Of a stretch of DNA of 64,000 nt, positions 1 to 14,800 are shown in pieces. Under the pieces are notes generated by a model, which saw only the letters and a list, made by a program, of their open reading frames with translations, made no database searches and was not told the origin of the DNA. Source of the DNA: Tubulanus polymorphus. Lineage: Eukaryota > Nemertea > Palaeonemertea > Tubulaniformes > Tubulanidae. The DNA lies in the NCBI RefSeq assembly GCF_964204645.1, contig NC_134028.1:1550001-1614000 (forward strand). The letters run 5' to 3'. Numbering within the stretch: position 1 is the first letter of the stretch; every line of letters begins with the position of its first letter. The position numbers and the translations under genes are program-made.

Positions 1-3000
1 GAATAAAGTTAGATGTGATTTCATAGAATTCTCAGGTTTAATCATCCACCCGACGGACTTAACGTTGAAATCGATCGTATCGAGAACTATCTCTTATCAC
101 CGCGAATATGCGGAAAATAATAAATTTTCTCCGGAGTTTCTATCTAAAACGATAATCAGCTCGCGACACGATGGTTGTTGTTAAAGATATAGGAGATAGC
201 AACGAGGTGAATTTCATTTTCATCGTCGATACTCTGTTTGAACAGCAAACACTAGACTCGATTGATGTCTCGTATCCACGTTCAATCGCCCGGTTATACA
301 AAGTGCGTTCGCCGTAAAATTGCAGTTTTCTTATCGTAGAATTTCATGCTTGTTTTCACCATCAGACGATGCTATGAAGTGTTTATCGCCCTCAATCACG
401 ATGAGACATTAAAGGTGCTTCTTGGCACTTCATTAAAACATGTATACGATTCATTTGCGTATCTATATATGTACCTGTTTACAAATCGTGTATACTGAGT
501 GTGAGGAAGATTTTTTTGTGACATAAACAAATACTGGTCAATTCTTACATACTCAGTCTACATAACTACGTATATTTGGTAATATCTAAAAGGTCCATGA
601 ATATTTTTCACGTATATATTTCAAGCACATCGCTAGGACTAGAATAGAAAGAAATTTATTTTCATTAAGATGTTAAATTCTTAGAAATTATTGCAAAGAG
701 GTTTGGTATGAGGACAAATATAACGAGGTAATGGGGCTACGCCTGATCCGTAGGAAATCTTGAATTGAAATTTGGTTAAACCCTTCGATTTATGTATAGA
801 TTGCGCAGGACGATCCCTTGAATTTCCATTCACAGCTGGTGTATCGGAAGGATATAGCTGTCTGTTTATATATACCTGCAGAACTTACCGAATATGAATT
901 CGTTCTTCCCTTCATATGATTGGATTTCATATTTGGCAACGTTTATTTAAGCTATCAGCGGGATATGACCCTCGTGAGTTTCCCTCAAGTGGTCCGTTAT
1001 TTTACGCCATCAAAAGCTCGGAAAATTCTACAATACTGAATGAACCTATATACGGCGGTTGTAATTCTTTTCGCGTATGAAAATTCTTAGAGTTGTAAAG
1101 CGATATTCAGGTCTTCGACAACTTTTAAAAACCGTTCAAATAGTGTTATTTCGAAGTTAGAGTTGTATTCTATCCCGTGTACAAATACGTATTTTTAACA
1201 TTTTATTCGGTTTTGGTTTCATAAGCCGATTAAACGAATTGATTTTTAACCTACATATCTTTACTTGAAACCTTTTTATGATAACTTTGCAATTCAACTA
1301 TATTCGTTTATAGAATATGAAAAATGCGAGATGTACACCCGACACCATTACGGATATGTTCGTGTTTGTGTACAAATCCATATAAAAACTGTAATTATTT
1401 TACTTCGATTCTAAGTGTGCAAACATTTGATCATAAGATTATTTTCCATTTCTAGCTTCGACGTAGCGCGCAAATATTGGACATATAGCGCATATAAATC
1501 GTGAGTAATTAGTATGTATAACCATAGAGTCGACTGTCCGGGCTCTACTCGTTAACGGAGTTCAAGTATTCTCGAGAAGGCACACCTGCAAAAGGCCAGC
1601 TCTTCTCAGCCACTTCCATCGAACAAGTAGATCTAACCCGAAAAAATAACTACTTCAACAAACTATTCAATGATTTCTCTATCGATGTCACGTCGAAGGC
1701 TTATACTATACGTGTAACTAAATCACAAATACGTCATTAAACGTTTACAATTGACATATTTGACGCAAAGTGAAGATATTTAACATCCGAATTTCCCATA
1801 AAACTATAGTAAATTATTCATATAGAAAAGATAGTCAATCGAGTAATACAGTTACCAATCTTGCTAAAAGAAATAATACTAAAAAGAAAATGATTTGATT
1901 TTACAAGATGAAAAAGAGGAAAATAACAGAGATCTAAAAATAGTCACTAAGTTTCTGCGAGTTCTGTGGAGTTCAAAAGTTGACTAAGTTTTTTTTTTAG
2001 ATTATTTCGTCTCATTCTGAACTAAATTCTAAGTGTGCACTGAACGCAAGTCATTGAAACAACTGGTGACGACACTGTCTCATATTCTACTCATCCCAAT
2101 TAATTGACGGTTCTTAATTTCTTCTCGCATATGCAATCGAAGTGATCTCAACGCGAAATAGTTTGTCGGTATAATTAGATTTAGCTCGAACGTTTTTCAG
2201 TCAACAGCTTCCATTACCTGGCATTTAATTGACGGTAATTGCTTTTTAGAACGTGATTTTAGGCGAATTCTTCGCGCAGTCAAACTATACACCTCACAAT
2301 GTCCCTCCCGGCGCGTATTTTATATTATTACTCATATAACGTTTCATGCGGATCTCGGCTCGTTTGGACATCTTATGATATACCGTTATTCACCACCCTA
2401 GCGGTACTTCTGCCGACAGAACAAAGGCCCACTTCTTCATATTTCCCTTTTCATGAACGAACACCCAATAAAACAAGTCTTTCAAGTTGACAAATCCGAT
2501 ACAAATTCGTATTTGCTTTAGGACAAATTGCCGGATATTGCCCGATTGTCACTACTGAAAGAAACTCGTAGCGATCTGATGCGTCAATGTATGACCGTGC
2601 TTCTTTGAAGTTCTCAAATAACCTGGACGTCTTAGCGCGTATTTCGCTCGAAAGTCACGAAAAGTGTAGACAGCGACAAAGAACTTACAGATTCCCATAA
2701 AGTCGTATACACGAATAACGTCAGCAACATGTTTGACAAAATGAACGTGATAAATCATCGAGCTGAACGTAATTTTAGACGATTTACCCGAATTATCACA
2801 CATATATAGAGCCAAATAAGCCCGATTAATCATATAACGTATATTTTGCGTATAATCCGTCGAATTAGATCGTCAACTACAACTGACCAAACTACTTAAC
2901 GCGCATTCATGACCAATTCACTAAATAAAGAAGGCTTTATAAAACTCATAATGACAAACGTGGATATTTCACACAACATCTACGTGTGGGGCCTTTGTAT

Positions 3001-5641
3001 ACTGACCGCTATCCCGGTCCCCAGGTGGCTGATTGGCAATAAAACTTTGAAAACGTCGTTGACATAATCCCATCTTGAAGGTGTGATTGTGTTTATGATA
3101 ATACATTATTATCCGAAAAAAAATCCGATTTTCGATCCTCGTTTCACCTAAAAGTATGTAATCTTTTTATAACCCGAGTTTATAAATACTTTCACAAACA
3201 TGTTCTCTCCAGATATACAAAGCTCAAAGTCATTAGGAAATTCTATATTTCCATTTAACTAGAAACATTTACTTATCGTGGAAAATTATAACGATAGATT
3301 TATAGAAGTGAAGAAAAGCTGTCATGAAGATATTTATTGATAAGATTAGTTAAAGCTGAGTATTATAGATGTGGGTTTTTAAATGGCAGCTCATGTTATT
3401 AAGCAAGTTTCTGTTAACAAAGTTACATCGCACATGGATACGTGAAGAGATACGATGCATTTCTCGACACGTTTCAGATTGATATCGAACCCAATTTCTT
3501 CACCGCGTGCGGGTAATGCCTGCGGTGGCGCGACGGACCTCTTATTAAATCGGCGTGATGCTTGAAAACGAGCTCGCTAATTAAATCTTAGTGAGCCCCT
3601 TTATACGTTAACTGCGCCGGACGGCTAAAGTTGATTAGAAACGTGGAAAAAACGCCGACGAAGCATTTATCTAGTGACTCAGTTCGTGTTAACTTGTTAC
3701 AAGCCGTCGTAGTAACACCTTCACTTCCATCAGATTATATCTAGCTTGGGAATGGACGTCGTTAACTTTCGAATATCAGGAATTATAACATATCAAATAA
3801 ATATTTGAGTGATGTTTTCAGAAGAAAATCTTGTAGATTTAGAATTTAATATCGATCGTGGAGAGCTATCATTAATTTCAGTTTAAATAAAATAGTTATG
3901 TATGAATATAGGTTTATAAGCGAAAATATGAAATAATGCCAGAAAATTGCATAATAGGTTTTGCTTTGTATAGAAACTGATGTATAATAGATAGAGAAAG
4001 GGATTCGAAATCGGAATTCCACCATCACGAGAAACCAATTACTCAACTATTACCGTAATTTCCTAGCAGTCATTTGAGAAATGTTTCTACAACTGTTATT
4101 CGCCAGTTGTTTGATACGTTTCATCCCTGTATATTGGAGAAGCGGCATTATTTACGCCTGAGAATACCTTTAAACACGTTCGCAAAACTGATTTAACGCC
4201 CGAGAACCTGTGAAAAACAAATCGCTCTCGAGTTGCAGCTATAGGTTGCTCGTCATATTTTTTCTTCGTTTTTTTGTGCGATATTTAAATATTTGTTTCC
4301 GTTTTCGATTTCCTTCGAATAGAACATCTGAACAAAAGCCATGACTCAAGAAATTGAAACATGAAATAGATATTATCAGGATTTCGAAAAAAAAACAACT
4401 TTTAGCGATATCTGGGTGTAGTTCTTTAAGGAATGTTCGCACGTCACAATTAGTGACGTCATAAACGTGAATTTATCTTCTGAGATGTGCTGGTGCTATA
4501 GAAGAAATATCTGTAAAACTTTATTGCAGTTTTTTTTTGCTGTTTGTTATAGACAGTAATGAGAGGGGGAATAATTAACGTGATTTGTGTTGCTCCGCTG
4601 AAATTAAACGTATTGCTAGACAAAATCAACATGCTTCTCTATAGGCGCATTCTTACCAGGAAAATGTGTCTAACAACCATGGATGTATAAACTCTAGTTT
4701 ACACGTCCATGATCCGAGCGAAAAAAAATATGTTTTTAGACATAATTCGTCTCTGGTTTCATATTATTGATACATGGTTTATGACTAAATATGAGTAATT
4801 TACAATTCAAGCAATTCAATATATATTACTCTAAATTCCTAATATAGGAAATAATATTGTGGTCTCATGTCACGGTATATTTGGATTGTATTTTAGTCGA
4901 CTGATACATATATAGAACTAAATTCAGTGACTGTGCACAAAGATTATTGGATCGCTAATAAATCTTAAAGCTTGAGATTTGAGAATAAAAATGATTATAT
5001 GTCTCATCATAAGCCATAAACCATTGTGTATTTACGATTGCATCGGTATCAAAATTGTGCTTATATATGCTTTGTTTTTTTTATCCAAGGTAGATGAAAG
5101 GTGGAAAGGGAAAGATGGGGTTGAATTCATTTAAATACATGTTTTTGATTTTATTTTGCTGCCCCACCACATCACTGCAAATACAATACTTACTCTATGC
5201 TTAATATTGTAACTGTGGAACAAGGAAGCTTATGGTCATGTTTGCTTATAACCTTTTCTTTTTACGTATTTAAACACAAATGATTGTTTGTGTATCCTAA
5301 TGTATTGTCAATACGGATGGACGAGTTAATGTTGTTTGAGACACTGGTGGCTTGCTAGTTCACATGTTGGTACAGGCTTTGGCAATATATATATTTTCAA
5401 ATATATCATATTACGCACTTGCTCACTCGAAACTCATGGGTGCCTATCTTGGTGGTGTCGGATTTTGTACACATCATATTACTTCGTGCTGAAACTAATA
5501 CTAACTAAAATTGGGACGAAGGCATCGGAGAAAATGTCCACTATCGGTCACGATGACGAAATCGTAAGATTCGGAGATTTCCAATTCTAACACGCCTAAC
5601 ACGCTATCTAATTGGCAACTGTTTTCTTTGTATACTTTCAG
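1..5641 (+). other. Netrin upstream intron (5' incomplete)
   Basis: AT-rich sequence with no exon that fits laminin-N or LE1 in any frame and no recognisable gene on either strand. It ends in the acceptor before LE2 copy a, so it is read as one long netrin intron entering from the left. A palindromic CRE-type octamer TGACGTCA lies at 4454-4461 next to a half site at 4441-4447. Short open frames here (for example 2299-2490 and 5336-5590) resemble nothing and are taken as chance. Confidence 0.6.
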
Positions 5642-5830
5642 CTTGTAACTGTAACCTGCACGCCAGACAGTGTCGCTTCAATCCGGAATTATACAAACTG
5701 TCTGGCAACAAGAGTGGTGGGGTATGTTTAAAGTGTAGACATGACACTGCCGGGCGCAATTGCCACTACTGTAAACAGGGCTTTTATAGGGACCCCACAA
5801 AGCCTCTGACAGACCGCAAGGTCTGCAAAG
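5642..5830 (+). CDS. Netrin alternative LE2 exon, copy a
   Basis: 189-nt exon (63 codons, phase 1 to 1) encoding a complete LE2 module starting (A)[13 protein letters not shown] and ending RKVCK. Flanked by a ...ctttcag acceptor and a gtagga donor. It shares 49 of 63 residues with copy b and is exactly the same length. Differences cluster at charged or surface positions, for example NKSGG here against RKSGG in b, HDTAG against HNTAG, and CKQG against CVEG. All cysteines are kept, so both modules should fold. Confidence 0.93.
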
Positions 5831-8800
5831 GTAGGAAAACCATTTTACATTTTATTACAACTCTTTTTTATTTACAGCTTGTAACTGCAACTTGCATGCT
5901 CGAAATTGCCGGTTCAATACAGAGCTCTTCCTGCTCTCGGGGCGAAAAAGTGGCGGAGTTTGTCTTAAATGCAAGCATAATACGGCCGGTCGCCACTGTC
6001 ACTACTGTGTAGAGGGATATTACCGCGATCCTACTAAACCCATCACTCACAGAAAAGCTTGCAAAGGTAGGACGAATATTCCTTACAATACGCACCATCA
6101 ACCCAACCGCTCGCGACGATCCGTTTTTTATTCCTCTCTCCTCCGCTCTGTCCCAAGCGATCGATTTGTTTTCCCATCTTGCGGATGTGTTGCTTTTATC
6201 TCTGCATCTCTCTATATCTTATCGGTTATCAAGTATAGATAGCTATTATCGATGTTGTCCTAGGTGTTCGCCAACCTCTGTAGAGAAAGGCTCTTATAAT
6301 CTTACTTACATTTCGTCAACCGACAGAATCTTCACGTAGAGAACCCAGCAAGGTTTCGCCACGTTCACTCGACTCTACTTTACACTTTGGCTGTTTGCCG
6401 ATTACCTGGATAGGTTTTTTATCTTCGAAAATAATTGAATCATTGAGATGGACCCATTGTCGGGAGAGGCAATAATCATCATCTTTACGTAGGTTCCGGT
6501 TCAACAACAAGCGTTTTGAGTACGCCTTTCGTATTTTCCGATAACACACTCGGCGAGCGTGCATATCCCCGTATCTAATTCCTGCGCGTTCTTTGATAGA
6601 AATTGCAACGTTCATTACGTAAATGATAAGCGCAGGTGAGCGGTTCACCTCTGACCCAGACAATTATTTTAGCGTGAAAACGTGGTAGGCGGTATATGAG
6701 TTAAAAACGTGCACTGGCGCAGTTTTCTGATGACGAATTTACAGAGTTGCAAAAAAAGTCAGTTAGTGTTAATACGTTCTTCGAGTATAAGGAGAGATGG
6801 TGGCGGCTTAGAATTCACGTGATGGATGAAATGACTCTTTTCTCGCCGTTGGAAATACTTCATGTATTTTCTCAACTCATACGAATTTATTTCAAATTTA
6901 TTCACTTCTGCAGCTTTCAAATGGAAAATTATGATCTCCAATCCTGGACAAGCGTCCGATGATTAAATCTTACACAGTTAGGATTAAGTGTAGGTATAAC
7001 CATTTAGGATCTGCTGCATAGAAAGATCGTCGGAGCAACTAATGAAGCTAACCACCTAATTATATTGTCCTGTTGTCCTTGTTTCCACCGGGGTTTTGAT
7101 TGGATAGTTTTCGTCCGACAAATTAAGAGATCTCGTACGCGGTATAGACTGGTGCGTCGAGATGGCGACCTTGACATTGGCGTATGTACGAGAGCTTTGA
7201 TGAACTATCGGCTGGCCAGGTCATTATCCGACGATTTAATTATCTACATCGAAAGTGTGGTGTGTTAACTTCGTTACGTGTGAGAAGTGGCGGAAAACGT
7301 GTCTACAAGACGTAGAACTACATCAGCTCAGATGGAGAACGTTTCAGTCGACGGCTCGGAAGATAAATCATTCAAATAGGTCTAGAGCTCATCAAAAACC
7401 CGCGCGGCGCATTTATTTCAATCTCTACCTTGCGCTTAACGTGTATACTCGACGAGTTAAAAACGTGGAAACGGCACTAATGAGTTATTGGGTTCAACTT
7501 GGTATCGAAAATAAAACGGAAATATTGTCTATAAGTGAACAATGTCAAGGTTATTGGATATCAGCCCTGTGTAAACCCCCGTGGTTCAAAGATCAATCGT
7601 GGAATATCCCAAAAAAATACCAAGATCTCATCGCTTCCGATACTTGATTCGTCGATACTTTTCATATAGAATTTTGGAACTTGTTTTCATATCGCCATAA
7701 ACTTTATCGGCGGCATCTCCTCATCAAAATGAACTTATCGCCGCCTTGAATAAACCAATCAGCGAGTTATACCCGTTCGAATGAGGTTTCGATACAGTAT
7801 CTTCTTCGTTCTAGGTTCCCCGTTTAAATTTCCGATTCAGTCAATGCACCGGATTTCGCGTTCATCAGTTCAAAAGTAATGCATTTTGTGGATTTCTGTT
7901 AACGCTATCATCGGCAAGCAATTATTGAATAACGGAACCAATTTTCACGTCGAACGAAGCGATAGCTTACGGCGAGACGTTACTTCAACCATATCTTCTC
8001 GCACTTTCTCTTCTCTCTCTCCCTCTCTCTCTCTCTCTTTATACGCTTCAGCTGATGTGATCACACGATCCGATGCAGTTTTACCAAGTTTCTTGCCACC
8101 GGCAACAGATATATTCCTAAAGACCGGACTTGTGTCCAATTCCCTGCTGAAGACATTCGTTCGTCGTCATTCAATCAGAAATTCTCATCTTTCGCAAGCT
8201 TGTTCCGCGGGTTAATTGCATTTTCATTCTTATGTATAGGTTTTTTTCGTACCTTCTTGCTTCCGCGTTAGGACGCTATCCGATTGACACGAACCAATCA
8301 GCGCTCTTCTACGAAATATAAAATTCAAACCCTATCCATATGAAAGATTACCCCGAAAAAGGAATGAGTCGTAAATAAGGTTCGTTCCGAGAAATCGCGA
8401 CAATTTGCTGTCGTTTTTATGCCTACTTATATAAGGTCTGCTATAACGAGAATTTTCATATGCACGGAGGAGTTTGGTTTTCCTATACTCGGAGGGGATA
8501 CGAGATCAGACAACTTTATCACACATGAGAACACCCGTTTGATATCTTCTGGTTCACATGAAACGCGAATTTCCAATATCGAACTGCAGGGGTATTCATG
8601 TGCGGGGACAGTTTACATATAAACAGCGTTCAGGCAGACTCATATCTAGCGTAAGAGTGACTATTACTAGGCAAATAAATTTCCTGTTTCGCTGTTTCGA
8701 TGAATAACGATCGCCGCGCTATTTCCTATGTTCATCGATAAATATCTGATAAATCGTCGGCAAGCGAAGGAAACGATCTGTCTCATCTACCTATCGGCGA

Positions 8801-11800
8801 TAGGCTGTATACCTGACCAGAATGAGAGTATCCTCTAGCGAGCTTCGATATAAACATGCATCTCTCAAAAGGGTTTTGACGTATCCAAAAAGCGTATTTG
8901 TAGCGACATATCCTCTTGGAAATGAGTGCGTGTATCGACGTTTCTCTTGTAGAATTTGATTTCAAATTAGAATATATTTCTAATCTACTGGTCTTCATTT
9001 CATACAGATCAATCATTAAAGTGTCAATATCCAATTAGAACTATCACAAACTTATGATTTGATGACAGAAAATCAATCCACAAAAATAAGAATAAACTTC
9101 TTATTTTGAAATCTTTTTCAAATATTTAATCCTTAAGAATTTTGAAAACGTATTTTCATTTTCCCAAACAACAATCGTACCGTACAAACAAGAACCGAAA
9201 TGTTTGTTAATCGAAATGTTTGTTTTGATTTGAAGAGAACAAACCTGACCAGTATATCGACAATAACAACGTGTATATATAAATGCAAGTATCATTTGAG
9301 TTTACGAAATTGATCTTTTCTCGAAATTTATCTATCGGCACGTATTTGTTTTCTGAAGATCACAATAAACCGAATTCGAGATATCTCGATTCGTTGGTAA
9401 ATATCTAAATATTGCGAGCATGTTTCGTTTAGACGCAGAAAAAGGGATTCAATAACACTCGAATATTCTTTGAAAGTTTAGTGATATATGTCAAAGGCTC
9501 TTGTTCGACAGAAAACTGTTCACTTCCAGCGTGCACGTGTGCGCATTTTCACAGACGATTCTCTTGACATGGATTTTCAGATTCTTCCATTTTCTAGCAC
9601 AATGGATGATCTCCATCTGGCCCTGCACTCCATATATATACATGAAGTCCTCTGTATTTACACCGAATCACATGGACACATCAACGTCTATATTTTTCCT
9701 CATCAATTCGCATCGAAAGAAAGATGTTGTGAATTCACAATTCAAACATTGTAGTTACGTTTGAATATTGAATAAGAAACATAGGAATCTTTTAACTGAA
9801 ATTATATCAACCAGTCCTTCCTTCGCGATCAGCGATATGGAAAATATATGGGAAGATTATCTATAAATGGAATTACAAAACCTGTTGTGTTTTCTGTTTT
9901 TATTTCCTTCCACGAAAAGAAACGATCAATCTCCGTGATAAAGTGGACTCGGATATACGGAACTGTTTCCGGTGGAAAGACAAGTCGCTCGCAATCGTCA
10001 GAAATCAAATTACCAACTTGAACATCAGTTTATATTAACTTCCGACGCTTGAAGACACATTCCTGCGCAGGGGTTTAACACTAGTGATGACTCAATGCCA
10101 CTTCTGTCAGGAAAATAGTCTCGATGTGGCTAATTTTGTCACCGTCGTCTAGAATTCCTCAGGAAAAACCGATGATTCACGGATAAATTGCTTTTATCTT
10201 AATAATGAACAATTTGCAGGATTTTCGATACGGGTAATTCAACAACAAAAAGGGGAAATCATCGTATTTCTGACTTCTGAGTGGAATGGACATTTCTAGT
10301 GGCATTTCTATTAGTAACTGCGGGCACGGGGAAGAACAGCTTCGCGAAGTTTTGTTGTATCGGTGAAAGGTCACGGGGCCTACCGCAGAAAATTTACATA
10401 CCGAATAGTGATTGGTTTATACATTTCTTGCATGACTTTCTTAAAGATATTTCGCCTATTCATATGCAATTCAAGCGGGAATATACACAGTCTTCATGGG
10501 TGAGCTGTGTGTCTCAATCACAATAGTGGCCTCCTATAAAAATGACTGACTTAGATTAATCGGCTACATACAATAATAAACTCGTCGCTGACAGTAATGC
10601 AATTCAAACGCCTCGAAATCCGTGAGTCACAAAAGCATATCACTAAAAGAATGTAGTCGAATTCAGCCGATATTCTCTTTGTGCCCGCGCGGTTCTCGCT
10701 ACAAAAGCAATTTTCTACATCAACACGGATAATAGCGGTTACAAATAAAATGGCGTTTATGCCAAATTTGACCTGATCACCTGCGACCATGACGGCTCGC
10801 CCTCAGCCGGTATACGGCTTTGTGAAGAGGTAACGCGCAGTTATGTTGTTACGTCTTGTGTTCGCGTCTTGATAACGATCTACACGTAGTATATTTTCCA
10901 TTCAGTTTCAATTGCGTGGAAAATTGATCAGCAAGCTTTAATGCGTTATTATAATGCTGAAATATGTTCACTTGCGATTCGTGTACTCAGATTTTTATTA
11001 TGTGTTTTTTTTTCGGGAACTCGAAATTGCTATACGAAACAAACACTTCATTCACACTTTCAACAAAATGACCAATGGCGTCGTCTCCAATACATTAAAA
11101 AAACTAAATCTTTCAAAAACGTACACTAACACATTTAGTTTTATGAATTAGCACAATTTCTATTCATTGCTATACTTAATTCACTCGGGAAATGTAAAGT
11201 AGCCGTGTAGTACAAATTGATTGAAAAAACAATTCGGTCAAAAATGCGTCATTTTCTTCTGTGATAACACATAATTTGTGAACAAAATATTAAGATGTCA
11301 ATATCTTTAAAGGCCGTGTGTGCAAAATACAACAACAAAGAAAATTCTCACTCTTTTCGGCGTGAAAGATACCCCATACTCTTACATTACATTTAGCGTA
11401 TATTTGAATCGACACGGAAAAATTCTTTTTACGAAAATAAAATAAAATTTGAGTTTCAACTTTCTAAATCATCGGATTTTACCGTCTTATTACGAGTCTA
11501 TATAACGCGGTACAATGCATTTATCACTCCGACTTGTGTGCATTTAGATAAGAACACATCCACATTGAAGAACGACCACTTTTATGAATGCAGGTGATAA
11601 TCTTATAATATATGTTTATATCTATGGATAATATTTCAGCTTGTGACTGTCACCCGGTCGGAGCATTAGGTAAAGCGTGCAACCAAACATCTGGACAATG
11701 CCCGTGTAAAGACGGTGTTACTGGTTTGACCTGTAACCGATGCGCGAAGGGATACCAACAGAGCCTGTCACGAATTGCGCCCTGTATCAGTAAGTTCATG

Positions 11801-14800
11801 TTTTATTTGCTTATGTAGTTTTTTTTTAAAATGATTCTATCATGTCATTAATTTTTGTCCGTACGTTTGAGATTGAATTGTGTAAATGTTGTCTTTTCTG
11901 GTCAAGCAAAATATTCGTCGATAAAAAATGAATATATATATATATATATATGTGTTTATATACTTATTTGTCCATATATAGAAAATTAATCTCTCATACT
12001 TTATCTTATATAGTATATTCACGATAATTTATCTAATATGATATTTAGCTTAAACTACATATCGTGCAAATGTAAATATTTCTATTCTGCGAAAAAAAAT
12101 CTCGAAAACGATAGTAAGTCTACAAATAATGGCGAAGTATTTATGCATGTATTGTGAAGTATACGCCAACCAAAATCACGTAGGTTTTCTCCGTCATTAG
12201 AAGCCACGTATATGAAACGAACTTCCCTTATTCTGGCGATGAAATCCGCAGAGATTCGCGAGGAGTACGACGCGCAATCGGCTTCAACGCAGAGTGTGAA
12301 CCCGACCGTGTAATATCAGTGCGGTTGATCAATGACTGCAACAATCAACGGCACTGAATTGCGACGGTAACGAGCGCCTAATGAACGGTGTAAGAACTCA
12401 GTAACCAGTTATCCGATCTTCAGTCGAACGTCGACCAAATTACACACCTACTTTGTAGTTAAGTCCATCGTTCGGTGACGCGAAATTTACAGATGATCAT
12501 AATCGACCTCCGGACGTGTCTATACATCGAATTCCTCGTGCCTGTTACTAGCGACACAAAGTCGAGCATATTCATGAAAGTGAATATATAAATGTATATA
12601 TGTATTTGCTGATTATCCCTGGGGATGGGGGGCATTTTGTGAAACGGAAAAAAATAATGTGCTACGCTTAAAGTCCTAACACGAAATGATGTATATCAAT
12701 TCAAAAACCAGAGCCATCTCGGAATGATGTGGAATTCGTACGTACCACTTTAAGAACTGTGTATTGCGATACAACTCATCATCGGTTTTCTCAATTTATG
12801 CTTCGAGGAGAGCGACTTAACAAAAGCGAGTTCTTTGTCTCATAAAATATTTATATTCGCACGCCGCAAAAAGTGCCGTTCATTAAATCCGTCCGTACGA
12901 GAGTGCGATTGCCTTCGAGCACAACGGAATGGAGGATGAATTACGGTGCCGTTATCCCCTATAAATATGTAAATAACAAACAATCGACAAATGTTTCGGT
13001 AAATCTCCCTGGAGAAATTAATTTTATTTACGACTAAAGCGTCGGGATAATAAATACTGTCCAACGGACAGATTGTCACTCAGCCACCTCGTTTATCGCT
13101 CTGATTACCGGAAAACTTATATATAACTCTGGTCTGGTTGTTAATTATTCGCGCAGACGTAGTATTTTGTCTTAGCTATACGTAATCTGTAATTAGATTA
13201 CGGGGTTGATTTACACACCACGAATTCCCCCCGAGAACTGACAAAACAACTCAGTCAACGATAGGCCAATAACGCGTGATTATTTCAATTTCTAAAAATA
13301 ACAGCCATTCTATCGGCTCAAAAAAGGTCCAAAGATTATACGATAAGTATGAAATATGCCCAGTCAAGATTTCGCTATTACATAGGTTTTAGCTGGCATT
13401 TTGACAGATACATCTGTCGGTTTTATTTGAAAATACAGAATATCAAGCGTCATCCTTTTACAGAAGCTGCCGACCCTAATTCTTCCTCTGAACAGGGAAT
13501 AGTTTTCAGAGAGAGCGACCCCACAAGTTAGTATGACAGGCATGCCTTTATTTAATTCATGGCGTTTATGGCGACTTCCTATCCATCCATACGCGCACGT
13601 TTCGGATCCTTTTGACTACTAAGGTTTTTAAGGAAACCTCACGAAGCCGTTCCACGATTCACTCAAAAATGAATACACTTCATTGAATCTGCTAGTTTTA
13701 TTAGATAGTCGACTAAACAAAGCTTTAGTTACCGTCGTAAAAGAAGGAATGAATAAAAATAAGTGCCGTTTGCATGGCGTTATAGAAGCCATCGGGCTCT
13801 AACAAATTGCATGTGTCATCATTTGATGGATATAACATCGACGTGAATGGTGCATGACTGACAGAAATTGACCACCCCATATCTACCCCATCACGTTTAT
13901 ACCTTTTCTGATATGTTAAAGTAACATGAATTAACCAGAAAATATTCCGATTCTATTAAAGAGATTTATCTATGTTAATGTTTCATCATAAGTAACTTAT
14001 TTCAAACGTTGTGAAATAAAGTGAAGATTAACGGATCTTTTACATACGACTAAAGTCATTACGTTTGAAATAAGCAACAAAAATGCTTATTCATATTTTT
14101 CTCTCATTGGTATTTTTGTGTATTTTTTCGTGATAATGCGTAATTATTGGGTGTTTGATATTGATTTCTGAGAATTCCTTGTATGTCCTTTACAGAACGA
14201 CCTATCAGTGTACCGAAGGGCCCTAGCGTAACCGACAACGCATCTACGTACACAGGTATGCGCAAAAAGACAAATGAACAAAAATTTATTTTATGAAACT
14301 TTATAAACTTTTGAAAAGTTTTTTGTAACCATTATAGAAATTCTAAGAACTAGAAATAACTAAGAGTTTCTGGCTGACTCTCCAGACTGCACCTATACTA
14401 TTTGATTAAATGTTATGTAGTAGAATTACCTTAAGTAATATTACAATTTTCAGCTAAATCTTGTGGAAAATGTAAGAAAAATAGCCGTAAAGCAACGCTC
14501 AGAAAGTATTGCCGTCGAAACTATGGTAAGTCAAATCTAAAATCTATGATTGTATCAATATGTTGATTTTATCTAATTCTAATATTTTGTTAAGCAAATG
14601 AATACAGTATTTTATGTGATGTAAAAGATTGTTAGTTATGAAATCAGCGCGGTTTTTCATCGCGAAATAGTTCATTATGAAATTAGCGCGCGAATTTTTT
14701 GCTTTAAAGAGATTTCGTCCACAATATGTTCATTACCGAATTAAATCTCGAATACGTCTTCAAAAGTGACGGAACATATATTATAAAGAGCGCCGATACT

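Noticed and set aside
6067-6242. Read-through of netrin LE2 copy b beyond 6066
   Set aside because: The LE2 module ends exactly at the gtagga donor and the following residues are not LE-like. An intron-retained short netrin is possible but unsupported.
6316-6663. 115-codon minus-strand open frame in a netrin intron
   Set aside because: Charged composition but no family resemblance and no splicing support.
7255-7647. 130-codon open frame on + inside a netrin intron
   Set aside because: No recognisable motif, no splice context and no similarity to a known family. Likely chance or a very decayed sequence.
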